The translations under genes were made by a program, and so were the position numbers. From Photorhabdus thracensis (GTDB taxonomy: Bacteria > Pseudomonadota > Gammaproteobacteria > Enterobacterales > Enterobacteriaceae), in the NCBI RefSeq assembly GCF_001010285.1, contig NZ_CP011104.1, positions 248,001-312,000 of the forward strand: a DNA stretch of 64,000 nt, read 5' to 3'. The notes beneath the pieces were generated by a model. The model was not told where the DNA came from. It ran no database searches and worked only from the letters and a program-made list of their open reading frames with translations. Below, in pieces: positions 1 through 9,012 of the stretch. Position 1 is the first letter of the stretch, and each line of letters opens with the position of its first letter.

Positions 1-156
1 CGCGGCTTGCTGCAACGCCAGCGTTTTTTCACGTTCCGGCTGATTAGCAAAACGATCAGGATGAAACTGACGCTGCAATTCCTGATAGCAGTGTGTCAGT
101 TGTTCACGCTCAATAGCATAACGAGCCGGCAGCCCGAATAAAGTGAAATAGTCCAT
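1..156 (-). CDS. hscB: HscB co-chaperone, N-terminal part (truncated by window edge)
   Basis: This is the N-terminal 52 codons of the J-domain co-chaperone that stimulates HscA and delivers the IscU scaffold for Fe-S cluster transfer. The minus strand reads [20 protein letters not shown], followed by the J-domain HPDRF motif in place of the usual HPD signature. The gene continues to the left of the window. It lies 37 bp downstream of iscA and on the same strand, as expected for the iscRSUA-hscBA order. The identification is firm because both the start and the HPDRF motif are visible. Confidence 0.93.
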   Translation of the reverse strand, partial: MDYFTLFGLPARYAIEREQLTHCYQELQRQFHPDRFANQPEREKTLALQQAA

Positions 157-193
157 AATCTAAACTTACTCTGGATTTGGCCGAAAAACGGAA

Positions 194-517
194 TTAAACG
201 TTAAAACTTTCTCCACAACCACATTCGCTGGAAACATTCGGGTTGTTGAATTTAAAGCCTTCATTAAGGCCCTCTTTAACAAAATCCAGTTCTGTACCGT
301 CGAGATAGACCATGCTCTTGCCGTCTACGATAACTTTGACACCCTTCTCTTCAAACACGGTGTCGTCTTCGTTAATCATATCGGCAAATTCAAGCAGATA
401 TGCCATACCTGAGCAGCCTGATGTTCTGATGCCCAGACGCAAACCAACACCTTTCCCACGGTTACTCAGGAATGACGAAACGCGTTGTGCAGCACTTTCT
501 GTAAGGGAAATTGACAT
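194..517 (-). CDS. iscA: IscA, A-type iron-sulfur carrier protein
   Basis: This 107-residue A-type carrier takes Fe-S clusters from the assembly machinery and hands them to apo-proteins in the cytoplasm. The three conserved cysteines are visible in the SGCSGMAY segment (around residue 35) and in the C-terminal ECGCGESF segment. Length and sequence match the enterobacterial IscA family. It sits between iscU (about 100 bp upstream) and hscB in the isc operon, so it should be transcribed from the iscR promoter. Nothing unusual is seen. Confidence 0.97.
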   Translation of the reverse strand: MSISLTESAAQRVSSFLSNRGKGVGLRLGIRTSGCSGMAYLLEFADMINEDDTVFEEKGVKVIVDGKSMVYLDGTELDFVKEGLNEGFKFNNPNVSSECGCGESFNV

Positions 518-619
518 ACAACAACCTCACTTTTTAAAACCAGCAAAGGCGGATACTGGTTGGTATATCACAGCCAGCATCCACCAAATTTGTTTTCTAT
601 TTTTTATTATCAAGGGCAA

Positions 620-1006
620 TTACTTGCCCTGGCGCTTACTTTTGTAATCCGCAACGGCCGCTTTAATGGCATCTTCTGCCAGAATAGAGCAGTGAATCTT
701 CACTGGCGGCAGTTCTAACTCATTTGCAATTTCAGTATTTTTGATCGATTCCGCCTGCTCCAGAGATTTGCCCTTCATCCACTCAGTGACTAAAGAGCTG
801 GAAGCTATTGCAGAACCGCAACCGTAAGTTTTGAAACGCGCATCTTCAATAATGCCTTCATTATTGACTTTGATTTGCAGTTTCATGACGTCACCACATG
901 CAGGGGCACCGACCATGCCGCTGCCAACCGTTGGATCTTCATTATCGAAAGAACCGACGTTACGTGGATTTTCATAGTGATCAATTACTTTTTCGCTGTA
1001 AGCCAT
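620..1006 (-). CDS. iscU: IscU, iron-sulfur cluster assembly scaffold
   Basis: This 128-residue scaffold is where sulfur from IscS and iron are built into [2Fe-2S] clusters before HscAB-assisted transfer. The three cluster-ligand cysteines are all present: Cys37 in APACGDV, one in TYGCGSA, and one in KIHCSILAED. The LPPVK motif bound by HscA directly precedes the last cysteine. The gene starts 27 bp below the iscS stop and reads the same way. Length equals that of the E. coli protein. Confidence 0.98.
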   Translation of the reverse strand: MAYSEKVIDHYENPRNVGSFDNEDPTVGSGMVGAPACGDVMKLQIKVNNEGIIEDARFKTYGCGSAIASSSLVTEWMKGKSLEQAESIKNTEIANELELPPVKIHCSILAEDAIKAAVADYKSKRQGK

Positions 1007-1033
1007 GATGTTATTACTCCTGAAACCGTCTGA

Positions 1034-2248
1034 TTAGTGATGAGACCATTCGATACTGTTTAGATCCACACCTTGTTTAAACATTTCCCACAGTGGAGAA
1101 AGTTCACGCAGGCGGCCAATAGATTTGTGAATCAGTTCAATGGCGTAGTCGATCTCTTCTTCCGTGGTAAAGCGCCCTAAAGAGAAACGGATAGAACTGT
1201 GAGCCAGTTCGTCATTCATACCCAGCGCACGCAATACGTAGGAGGGTTCCAGGCTGGCAGAAGTACATGCAGAACCAGAGGAAACCGCCAGATCTTTTAA
1301 TGACATCATCAGTGATTCGCCTTCAACATAGTTGAAGCTGACATTCAGAATATGTGGTGCGCCATGTTCCAGGTCGCCATTGAGGAAGACCTCTTCGATA
1401 TCTTTGATACCCTGCCACAGGCGTAAACGCAGGCTACGCAGACGCTGAGATTCGCTTTCCATTTCCTGCCCGGCAATATGGTAAGCTTCACCCATACCGA
1501 TAATTTGGTGAACAGGCAAAGTACCGGAACGCATACCACGTTCATGACCGCCGCCATGCTGTTGAGCTTCAATACGAATGCGTGGTTTGCGGCGAACATA
1601 CAACGCGCCAATTCCCATCGGCCCATAAATTTTATGCGCAGAGAAAGACATCAGATCCACTTTCAGTTTAGTTAGGTCGATAGGTAATTTACCTACGCTC
1701 TGAGTCGCATCAACATGGAAAATGATACCGCGGCTACGGCACATTTCGCCGATTGCAGCGATATCCTGCACCACACCAATTTCATTGTTAACATGCATGA
1801 TAGAAATCAGAATGGTGCCATCACGCACCGCGGCTTCCAGATCGTTTAAATCAATCAGTCCATTGCTCTGAGGCGCCAGATAAGTGACTTCAAATCCTTC
1901 ACGCTCTAACTGACGGCAAGTATCCAGAACCGCTTTATGTTCGGTTTTGCTGGTGATGATATGCTTGCCCTTTTTCTGATAAAAATTAGTAGCACCTTTA
2001 ATAGCAAGATTGTCAGATTCCGTTGCGCCGGAAGTGAAAACAATCTCACGGGGATCGGCACCCACTAAATCAGCAATCTGATTACGGGCAATATCAACCG
2101 CTTCTTCAGCCTGCCAGCCAAAACGGTGAGAACGGGAAGCCGGGTTACCAAATACCCCGTCCATGGTCAAATAATGCATCATCTTTTCAGCCACACGCGG
2201 ATCAACCGGTGTCGTTGCTGAGTAGTCTAAATAAATTGGTAATTTCAT
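1034..2248 (-). CDS. iscS: IscS, cysteine desulfurase
   Basis: This PLP-dependent cysteine desulfurase (404 residues) converts cysteine to alanine and passes persulfide sulfur to IscU and to tRNA-thiolation partners. The PLP lysine lies in [10 protein letters not shown] and the persulfide cysteine in the mobile loop [15 protein letters not shown] chose the ATG giving [14 protein letters not shown], which matches the family start; an in-frame start three codons upstream exists at 2257 but is unlikely. It is the second gene of the isc operon, about 50 bp after iscR. Confidence 0.98.
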   Translation of the reverse strand: MKLPIYLDYSATTPVDPRVAEKMMHYLTMDGVFGNPASRSHRFGWQAEEAVDIARNQIADLVGADPREIVFTSGATESDNLAIKGATNFYQKKGKHIITSKTEHKAVLDTCRQLEREGFEVTYLAPQSNGLIDLNDLEAAVRDGTILISIMHVNNEIGVVQDIAAIGEMCRSRGIIFHVDATQSVGKLPIDLTKLKVDLMSFSAHKIYGPMGIGALYVRRKPRIRIEAQQHGGGHERGMRSGTLPVHQIIGMGEAYHIAGQEMESESQRLRSLRLRLWQGIKDIEEVFLNGDLEHGAPHILNVSFNYVEGESLMMSLKDLAVSSGSACTSASLEPSYVLRALGMNDELAHSSIRFSLGRFTTEEEIDYAIELIHKSIGRLRELSPLWEMFKQGVDLNSIEWSHH

Positions 2249-2297
2249 TGCTCGCATGCTCCCTACTTCTAATACTTCAATTCATCACAAGTTCTGC

Positions 2298-2792
2298 TTA
2301 TGCGCGCAGATTAACATTAATTGTCTCTTGTGCTCTGCCGTGAGGTGCACGGCGCTTATCGTTATCCTGGCGGTCAGCAACGTCTAATACTTCCTGGTTA
2401 TTAACTAATTCTTCTAAACTGATGCTACTCAGGAAACCGGTAATACGGTCACTTAAATCGCGCCATAAAGTATGAGTCAGACAGCGATCACCACCCTGAC
2501 ACCCTTCTCTGCCCTGGCAACGCGTCGCGTCTACCGATTCATCAACAGCGAAAATAACTTCAGAGACGACAATTTTCCCGGCATCTCTGCCCAGTAAATA
2601 ACCACCACCCGGACCACGGACACTTGAAACCAGACCATTTTTGCGCAAGCGAGAGAATAACTGCTCAAGATAAGAGAGGGAAATACCCTGACGTTCAGAG
2701 ATGTCGGCCAGTGGTACTGGACCTTCCTGTGAGTGTAACGCCACATCAAGCATGGCAGTTACTGCATAACGCCCTTTAGATGTCAATCTCAT
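2298..2792 (-). CDS. iscR: IscR, Rrf2-family [2Fe-2S] transcriptional regulator
   Basis: This 164-residue Rrf2-type winged-helix regulator represses the isc operon when it carries a [2Fe-2S] cluster, so the operon senses Fe-S demand. The N-terminal helix-turn-helix ([20 protein letters not shown]) and the cluster ligands Cys92, Cys98, Cys104 and His107 are all present with family spacing. It heads the iscRSUA-hscB operon, and two IscR-type operator matches lie directly upstream of its start, consistent with autoregulation. Confidence 0.98.
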   Translation of the reverse strand: MRLTSKGRYAVTAMLDVALHSQEGPVPLADISERQGISLSYLEQLFSRLRKNGLVSSVRGPGGGYLLGRDAGKIVVSEVIFAVDESVDATRCQGREGCQGGDRCLTHTLWRDLSDRITGFLSSISLEELVNNQEVLDVADRQDNDKRRAPHGRAQETINVNLRA

Positions 2793-2831
2793 AAATGATT
2801 ACCCCGTGGTGAAATATGATGAAATTGTGTC

Positions 2832-2856
2832 ATTCCTGAGTGTTTTAGTCAACTAT
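2832..2856 (-). promoter_or_regulatory. Proximal IscR type 1-like binding site upstream of iscR
   Basis: Read on the minus strand, this 25-bp segment starts ATAGTTGACT, has an A-rich centre and ends CACTCAGGAAT. It fits the IscR type 1 consensus (ATASYYGACT, a 5-bp centre, then AGTCRRSTAT) with about two mismatches, both in the second half. TTGACT could also serve as a -35 element. The site starts 40 bp upstream of the iscR ATG, the position of the autoregulatory sites in E. coli. Recognition is by eye from the known consensus. Confidence 0.7.
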
Positions 2857-2881
2857 TTAACCGAGTAATTTACTCAACTAT
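2857..2881 (-). promoter_or_regulatory. Distal IscR type 1-like binding site overlapping the trmJ stop
   Basis: This 25-bp segment directly abuts the proximal site. On the minus strand it begins ATAGTTGAGT and ends TACTCGGTTAA, matching the IscR type 1 consensus with a few differences. It includes the stop codon of trmJ, so the operator and the end of the neighbouring gene share bases. Tandem IscR sites are known at the E. coli iscR promoter; here their spacing is zero. Confidence 0.6.
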
Positions 2882-3603
2882 TTTTTCGCCCATTTTTCAA
2901 TGGAGGTCAGGATACCACGCAGAATATTCAGCTCCTGCGTTTCAGGCCGGGCGCGGGTAAAAAGCCGTCTTAACTTATTCATTATTTGACCAGGATGGGC
3001 TTTCCTAATGAAACCAGAGTCATATAACACACGTTCAAGATGATGATAAAAACGTTCCATATCATCAACTAATGGATATTCAGTCTCATCTGTTTTCTGC
3101 TCGGGTTTATCCTGACGCGCCAGATATGCCATACGAATTTCATAACTGACAAGCTGGACAGCCATAGCCAGATTTAACGAACTGTATTCCGGGTTAGTCG
3201 GGATATTCAGATGATAATGACACTTTTGCAATTCTTCATTCGTCAGCCCTACACGCTCACGTCCGAAGATAATTGCTACCGGCGCATGTTGAGCTTCCTG
3301 CACGCTGCGCTCGCCACATTCACGGGGTTCGACCATCGGCCATGAGAGGGTTCTTGAACGGGCGCTAGTGCCAATCACCAGTTCACAGCCAGCCAGAGCT
3401 TTATCCAGACTATCAACAATAGTCGCATTACCAATAACATCGCTGGCGCCAGCAGAAAGCGCAATCGCATGGGAATCTGGCTGAACCAGTGGATTAACCA
3501 GATAAAGGTTTGTTAATCCCATCGTTTTCATTGCCCGGGCGGTTGAACCCATATTCCCGGTGTGGGAAGTTTCAACCAGGATAATGCGGATATTTTCTAA
3601 CAT
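2878..3603 (-). CDS. trmJ: TrmJ, tRNA Cm32/Um32 2'-O-methyltransferase
   Basis: This 241-residue SPOUT-class methyltransferase uses S-adenosylmethionine to methylate the ribose of residue 32 in tRNA anticodon loops. The SPOUT knot motifs are visible: the N-terminal [20 protein letters not shown] block, the central [15 protein letters not shown] segment and the SLNLAMAVQ motif. Length and sequence match the enterobacterial enzyme. It is upstream of iscR on the same strand and diverges from suhB, the standard enterobacterial arrangement. Confidence 0.95.
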   Translation of the reverse strand: MLENIRIILVETSHTGNMGSTARAMKTMGLTNLYLVNPLVQPDSHAIALSAGASDVIGNATIVDSLDKALAGCELVIGTSARSRTLSWPMVEPRECGERSVQEAQHAPVAIIFGRERVGLTNEELQKCHYHLNIPTNPEYSSLNLAMAVQLVSYEIRMAYLARQDKPEQKTDETEYPLVDDMERFYHHLERVLYDSGFIRKAHPGQIMNKLRRLFTRARPETQELNILRGILTSIEKWAKK

Positions 3604-3730
3604 GACAACTTCTGGATTTTAATTATAAGAGCCAAATATCTTAACACAGCGTTAGTCATTTTTCCGAACTACTGCTATACTGCGCGCCGATTAATTATCC
3701 GTTCTTTAACATCCTGGTGGAAGATATCCC

Positions 3731-4534
3731 ATGCATCCGATGCTGACCATCGCCATACGTGCGGCGCGCAAAGCCGGCAACCTGATTGCCAAAAATTATG
3801 AAACTCCCGATGCGGTTGAAGCTAGCCAAAAAGGCAGTAACGACTTTGTCACCAACGTTGACAAAGCCGCAGAAGCGCTCATTATCGACGTTATCCGCAA
3901 ATCTTATCCTAAACACTCAATCATTACTGAAGAGAGTGGCGAACTGCTAGGCGAAGATGATGATATTCAATGGGTAATCGATCCACTGGATGGCACCACT
4001 AACTTTATCAAACGCCTTCCCCACTTCGCCGTTTCTATTGCAGTACGCATTAAAGGCCGTACTGAAGTTGCTGTTGTTTATGATCCAATGCGTAACGAGC
4101 TTTTCACCGCAGTCCGTGGTCAGGGTGCTCAGTTGAATGGCTACCGTCTGCGTGGCACCAATGCTCGCGATCTGGATGGCACTGTTCTGGCGACAGGTTT
4201 CCCATTCAAAGCAAAACAACATTCCACTGTTTATATTAATACCTTGGGCAAATTGTTTGTTCGTTGTGCTGATTTCCGCCGTACCGGTTCGGCAGCGCTG
4301 GATTTAGCTTATGTTGCAGCAGGCCGGGTTGATGGCTTCTTTGAAATTGGCCTGAAACCGTGGGATTTTATGGGTGGCGAACTGTTAGTACGTGAATCCG
4401 GCGGTATCATAACCGATTTCGTTGGTGGTCATAATTACATTCATTCCGGCAACATTGTTGCAGGTAATCCACGCGTGGTTAAAGACATTCTGGCCGAAAT
4501 GCGTGATGAGTTATCAGAAGCATTGAAACGTTAA
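3731..4534 (+). CDS. suhB: SuhB, inositol-1-monophosphatase family / Nus-factor-like protein
   Basis: This 267-residue Mg2+-dependent inositol monophosphatase family protein hydrolyses myo-inositol phosphates. In E. coli it also works with Nus factors in rRNA antitermination. The metal-binding motifs are present: EESGE (about residue 66), WVIDPLDGTTNF (about residues 81-92) and the C-terminal WDFMGGELLVRESGG. It is transcribed divergently from trmJ, and a strong hairpin terminator follows about 90 bp downstream. Length matches the family. Confidence 0.96.
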   Translation: MHPMLTIAIRAARKAGNLIAKNYETPDAVEASQKGSNDFVTNVDKAAEALIIDVIRKSYPKHSIITEESGELLGEDDDIQWVIDPLDGTTNFIKRLPHFAVSIAVRIKGRTEVAVVYDPMRNELFTAVRGQGAQLNGYRLRGTNARDLDGTVLATGFPFKAKQHSTVYINTLGKLFVRCADFRRTGSAALDLAYVAAGRVDGFFEIGLKPWDFMGGELLVRESGGIITDFVGGHNYIHSGNIVAGNPRVVKDILAEMRDELSEALKR

Positions 4535-4621
4535 CTTAAATTAATCTTTAAACTGGAATTGCATGGCGATAACAGGCAAACCGTAACAATGCGGTCTATC
4601 CTCCGCCCGGCAATTTCACCT

Positions 4622-4658
4622 GGCAACAAAAAAGTCACTGATGAACTTTTTTGTTGCC
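4622..4658. terminator. Bidirectional hairpin terminator between suhB and treC
   Basis: A perfect 14-bp inverted repeat (GGCAACAAAAAAGT / ACTTTTTTGTTGCC) closes a 9-base loop. It gives a stem followed by a U-run on either strand. It lies between the convergent ends of suhB and treC and can terminate both. Confidence 0.85.
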
Positions 4659-4672
4659 ATTTTAAACCTGAA

Positions 4673-6334
4673 TTATTTTGCTAACCAATAAACCGCTTCG
4701 TAAGGTTGTAACTGTCTATTTTTCGCAGGTAGCTGATGTTCAGGATAGTTCCCCATTAACTTAACCCATGAACAATCGGATAAAGAAGCGTCCAGCGACC
4801 ATTCCTGCACTTCCGCACTGAGATTGGCGATAACCAGCAACGCTTGGTCTTCCCAACGGCGAACATAACACCAAAGCGAAGGGTGAGATGGCAACAAATC
4901 TTCATAGCTGCCGTAGGTCAATACCGGATACTCCTTACGCAGTTTTATTAAGCGCGCATAACAATGGAAAACGGAATCCTCATCTTTGATAGCATCTTGA
5001 GCGTTCACTTCTTGGTAATCACTATTCAGCGCTATCCAAGGTTCTCCCTGAGTAAATCCGGCATTGGAAGTCGCATCCCATTGCATCGGCGTTCGCCCAT
5101 TGTCGCGGGATTTTTTCGCTAAGACCGATAAGATTTTCTCCTTATCATTGCCTTGCTCAATCTTCTCCCGGTAAATATTTAAACTCTCTATGTCCCGGTA
5201 ATCTTCAATTTGAGAAAAATTAGGGTTAGTCATCCCCAACTCTTCCCCTTGATAGATGTAAGGAGTTCCTTGCATACCGTGCAACACCATTGCCAACATT
5301 TTAGCAGATGGAACACGCCAGACACCTTCACCACCAAAACGTGAAACAATACGCGGTTGATCGTGATTACACCAAAACAGCGCATTCCACGCCCGTTGAT
5401 GCATGCCTTGCTGCCACTTAGCAAAGATTTTTTTCAATTCAATAAAATCGGGCAGTGCTGTAACCCATTTTTCACCATTGGGGTAATCGACTTTCAAGTG
5501 GTGAAAAGCAAAAACCATCGACAGCTCTTCACCATCTAATGAAGAGTAGCGCTGACAATTTTCCAATGAAGTAGAAGACATTTCCCCTACCGTCATCACT
5601 CCCGCCGGCTGGAACGCTTCCCTGTTTATTTCTTGCAGAAATTCATGAATACGGGGACCGTCCGTATAGAACTGACGCCCATCCCCCTGCGTTGCTTCAG
5701 GAAAATCCTGCTGCTTAGAAACCAGGTTGATGACATCCAGACGGAAACCATCAACACCAAGATCAGCCCAGAATTCACAAATCTTTTTCAGCTCAGCCCT
5801 TACGGGTTCATGCTCCCAGTTGAGATCTGCCTGTTCAACGGCAAACAGGTGTAAATAATATTGTTGACTCGCTTCATGCCACTCCCAGGCACCTCCGCCA
5901 AATTTTGACGACCAATTATTAGGAGGTGTTTCAGGTACTCCATCCCGCCAGATGTAATATTGCCGATAAGGACTATTAATATCCTGTGCTTGCCTGAACC
6001 AGGGATGTTGAGTAGAGGTATGGTTAAAAACAATATCCACAATCACCCGGATATCACGTTGATGTGCTTCATCAACCAGACGCTTAAAATCATCCATTGA
6101 GCCGTAAGCCGGATCAATCGCACAATAATCAGCAACATCATAACCGTTATCTACCTGTGGTGAGCAGTAAAAAGGCGTCACCCAGATAGCGTCCACACCC
6201 AGTTTTTTCAGATAATCCAGCCGGTAAGTAATGCCATTAAGATCGCCTGTTCCGCTACCGGTAGTATCCTGGAAACTCTTAGGATATATCTGATAGATGA
6301 CACCCTGTAACCACCACGGAATAATTTTGTCCAT
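4673..6334 (-). CDS. treC: TreC, trehalose-6-phosphate hydrolase
   Basis: This 553-residue GH13 hydrolase splits trehalose-6-phosphate, imported by TreB, into glucose and glucose-6-phosphate. The alpha-amylase superfamily regions are visible: DIVFNHTS (region I), GFRLDVINLV with the catalytic Asp nucleophile, TVGEMSS with the acid/base Glu, and FWCNHDQPR with the transition-state Asp. The start gives MDKIIPWWLQGVIYQIYPKSF, the family N-terminus. It is the distal gene of the treBC operon, about 90 bp below treB. Trehalose is the main insect haemolymph sugar, which suits the inferred lifestyle. Confidence 0.96.
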   Translation of the reverse strand: MDKIIPWWLQGVIYQIYPKSFQDTTGSGTGDLNGITYRLDYLKKLGVDAIWVTPFYCSPQVDNGYDVADYCAIDPAYGSMDDFKRLVDEAHQRDIRVIVDIVFNHTSTQHPWFRQAQDINSPYRQYYIWRDGVPETPPNNWSSKFGGGAWEWHEASQQYYLHLFAVEQADLNWEHEPVRAELKKICEFWADLGVDGFRLDVINLVSKQQDFPEATQGDGRQFYTDGPRIHEFLQEINREAFQPAGVMTVGEMSSTSLENCQRYSSLDGEELSMVFAFHHLKVDYPNGEKWVTALPDFIELKKIFAKWQQGMHQRAWNALFWCNHDQPRIVSRFGGEGVWRVPSAKMLAMVLHGMQGTPYIYQGEELGMTNPNFSQIEDYRDIESLNIYREKIEQGNDKEKILSVLAKKSRDNGRTPMQWDATSNAGFTQGEPWIALNSDYQEVNAQDAIKDEDSVFHCYARLIKLRKEYPVLTYGSYEDLLPSHPSLWCYVRRWEDQALLVIANLSAEVQEWSLDASLSDCSWVKLMGNYPEHQLPAKNRQLQPYEAVYWLAK

Positions 6335-6421
6335 CGAAAACGCCTTATCAATATATTTCCTGAATTGAATAACCTAAGTGGTTATTTTTATATCTGTTAC
6401 TCAGATGAAGCTCTAACAGAA

Positions 6422-7843
6422 TTATTCAACAGCTAACATACCGCTCATACTCTTCTTTCGATAAACAACCGTAGTCAGTATCAACGGAACAATGACGGCT
6501 ACAAGCATAGCTAATACGTAGATTGCCCAAAATTGCGGTTTGATCGAAAGGATACCTGGCAAGCCACCAACGCCAATACCGTTTGCCAACACACCACTCA
6601 GTCCACATATTAATCCAGCCAAACCGGAGCCAATCATGGCACAAAGCATGGGAAATCGATATTTGATGTTAATACCATACATGGCAGGTTCAGTGACGCC
6701 TAAATAGGCTGAAATAGCAGCAGGTACAGATAATTCACGCTCATTATGCCTTTTGCTGACCAAGATAATACCCACAACCGCTGAACCCTGAGCAATATTG
6801 GATAATGCAATAATCGGCCAGATCGGTGTACCACCGATACTTTGCACCATCTGCATATCAATAGCTAATGTAGTTTGATGTATACCCGTGATAACCAGAG
6901 GCGCATAAAAGAATCCGAATAAAGCCGCACCAACAGGCGCAAAACTTCCCGTCATCAACGCCTTAACAACCCAGGCAACTCCGTCACCAATTAACCGGCC
7001 AAACGGCCCAATAAGGCTATGTGCTAAAAAGGTTGCCAATATTAACGAAACTACCGGAACAACCACCAAATAAAGATAACTAGGAACCACCTTCTTTAAT
7101 TGAATTTCAATCCACCCCAACGTAATACCCGCCAAAAGTGACGGAATAACCTGCGCCTGATAACCCACTTTTCCAATCGTGAACAGGCCAAAATTCCATA
7201 TATCAGGGATCTGTTGCCCTAATTGATAAGCATTCATAAGTTGCGGAGATACCAGGGTTATTCCCAATATAATTCCTAATATCGGGGTTCCACCCATTGT
7301 TCTAACCGCAGACCAACAAATCCCCACCGGCAGATAGAAGAATATTGCCTCTCCTAACAGCCATAAGAAATCATATATTGTTTTCCAGATAGGATATATT
7401 TGAGCTAAAGTTTTACCGTCACTAAAAGGAATATCACCAATAATATTACGGAAGCCCAGAATTAAACCGCCACTAATTAATGCCGGCAGGAGAGGAAAAA
7501 AGATTTCTGCAAACTGAGAAATGATACGTTCTTGCCATTTCATATTCTTTTTCTCAGCCTGTTTTATCTCTTTTTTACTTAATTCAGTTTTATCAAGATA
7601 GCTATTTAAAACCTGATAATAATCACCAACATTCGTGCCTATCACGACCTGGAACTGCCCTGCATTGGTAAAGCAACCTTTAACCATTGGCAGATTTTTT
7701 ATTTCATCCGGTTGAGCTCTAGTCGGTTCAACCAAAGAAAATCTCAACCGGGTAATACAATGCGTTACACTGGCTATATTTTCACAACCACCGATTAATG
7801 TAATTAGTTTTTCTATGTCTTTATAATTTATTTTATTTTTCAT
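6422..7843 (-). CDS. treB: TreB, PTS trehalose-specific EIIBC permease
   Basis: This 473-residue inner-membrane phosphotransferase permease imports trehalose as trehalose-6-phosphate. The N-terminal IIB domain carries the phosphorylated cysteine in SVTHCITRLRFS (about residue 28). The remainder is the multi-spanning IIC domain with the family GITEPAMYG-type loop, here GVTEPAMYGIN. There is no IIA domain, as in E. coli TreB, where the glucose IIA protein supplies phosphate. It is the first gene of the treBC operon, and the TreR operator lies about 90 bp upstream. Confidence 0.96.
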   Translation of the reverse strand: MKNKINYKDIEKLITLIGGCENIASVTHCITRLRFSLVEPTRAQPDEIKNLPMVKGCFTNAGQFQVVIGTNVGDYYQVLNSYLDKTELSKKEIKQAEKKNMKWQERIISQFAEIFFPLLPALISGGLILGFRNIIGDIPFSDGKTLAQIYPIWKTIYDFLWLLGEAIFFYLPVGICWSAVRTMGGTPILGIILGITLVSPQLMNAYQLGQQIPDIWNFGLFTIGKVGYQAQVIPSLLAGITLGWIEIQLKKVVPSYLYLVVVPVVSLILATFLAHSLIGPFGRLIGDGVAWVVKALMTGSFAPVGAALFGFFYAPLVITGIHQTTLAIDMQMVQSIGGTPIWPIIALSNIAQGSAVVGIILVSKRHNERELSVPAAISAYLGVTEPAMYGINIKYRFPMLCAMIGSGLAGLICGLSGVLANGIGVGGLPGILSIKPQFWAIYVLAMLVAVIVPLILTTVVYRKKSMSGMLAVE

Positions 7844-7932
7844 AATAGCCAGTCATCATAAGTTAGTATCAGTTACTATGCCATGCTTAGTAAGATAATT
7901 TCATCCTAATATTATTTAGTTATGCTTGTCAT

Positions 7933-7944
7933 GGGAACGTTCCC
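7933..7944. promoter_or_regulatory. TreR operator palindrome
   Basis: The perfect palindrome GGGAACGTTCCC lies between treB and treR. It equals the known core of the enterobacterial TreR operator. Its position about 90 bp upstream of the treB start and just below the treR stop supports control of treBC by the neighbouring repressor. Confidence 0.85.
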
Positions 7945-7988
7945 AAAAATGCGTTAACGATCACATTGAATCAACAATATTCTTATTT

Positions 7989-8936
7989 TTAAGCCAACTT
8001 ACTCGAAATGATTACTTGCTGTTTAGGATATTTCTGATTTATTTGAGCTATTAATTGACCAGCGGCATATTTACCAGCTTCACCATAACCTAAATCCACA
8101 GAAAGCGTGTCAGGATACAAAAAGTTCAGCAAAGGAGTACTACCAATGCTACCTATTTGTATATCTTCCCGGTTATTTTGTTGTAAATACTTATATGCGC
8201 CTAATGCCAGGCTATCGGTTGCACAAATTAAGGCCGTCGTTTCCTTTCCTAATACCTTGTCGACATGCTGAAAGCCACTCTGATAGTTTAAATCACATTG
8301 AACGGAAAGCGGGTGTAACGCCTTCTGTTCACAACAATCCAGATAGGATTGATGACGACGAAAACCTGTCGTGGCATCACAATCGCGTACACCAAGAAAA
8401 CTGATCTCTCTGTGACCTCGCTGATAGAGTTCATTCATCAATAGACGAACAGCACCAACATCGTCATAGCATACAGAAGAAAAATCAGTATATTCGCGCG
8501 CAAATACCACTATTTTGTCACGCCAGGGCAAAAGGGATTCTTCCGGCAATCCGGTGAAACCAAACAAAATAACACCATCTGCATGACGTAATGCCAACTG
8601 ACGCAGATGTTCCTGTAAAAGCTGGGGATCAAAATTACTTTCCATGATAATGGGGTCATAACCATGCTGATAAAACAGCGGCAACATCGTACTTATTGAT
8701 AAATTTTCCGAAAAAGACCCCAACCGTGACACAATTAAAGCAATAATTTTGTCACTTTTCACTCGCATCGCTCTCGCTGATTTAGAGGGAATAAAGCTAT
8801 TTTGATGAATAATCGCTTCAACTCTTTCACGTACTTGTGGACTGACGCTATTTTCGTTGTTTAATACCCGCGAGACGGTTGATTTACTGACATTAGCCAG
8901 ACGTGCAATATCTTTTATTGTTAATTTATTCGACAT
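7989..8936 (-). CDS. treR: TreR, LacI-family trehalose operon repressor
   Basis: This 315-residue LacI/GalR-family repressor, in E. coli induced by trehalose-6-phosphate, controls treBC. The N-terminal HTH reads LTIKDIARLANVSKSTVSRVLNN (about residues 5-27), followed by the hinge helix and a periplasmic-binding-protein-like sensor domain. Length matches TreR. It lies upstream of treB on the same strand, with the GGGAACGTTCCC operator between them. Confidence 0.95.
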   Translation of the reverse strand: MSNKLTIKDIARLANVSKSTVSRVLNNENSVSPQVRERVEAIIHQNSFIPSKSARAMRVKSDKIIALIVSRLGSFSENLSISTMLPLFYQHGYDPIIMESNFDPQLLQEHLRQLALRHADGVILFGFTGLPEESLLPWRDKIVVFAREYTDFSSVCYDDVGAVRLLMNELYQRGHREISFLGVRDCDATTGFRRHQSYLDCCEQKALHPLSVQCDLNYQSGFQHVDKVLGKETTALICATDSLALGAYKYLQQNNREDIQIGSIGSTPLLNFLYPDTLSVDLGYGEAGKYAAGQLIAQINQKYPKQQVIISSKLA

Positions 8937-9012
8937 GATATCTCATAAAAACATTATTATTAGAAGTATCCAGTTTCTTACAAAAATATCATAAGAAACT
9001 GAATTCATGTTG

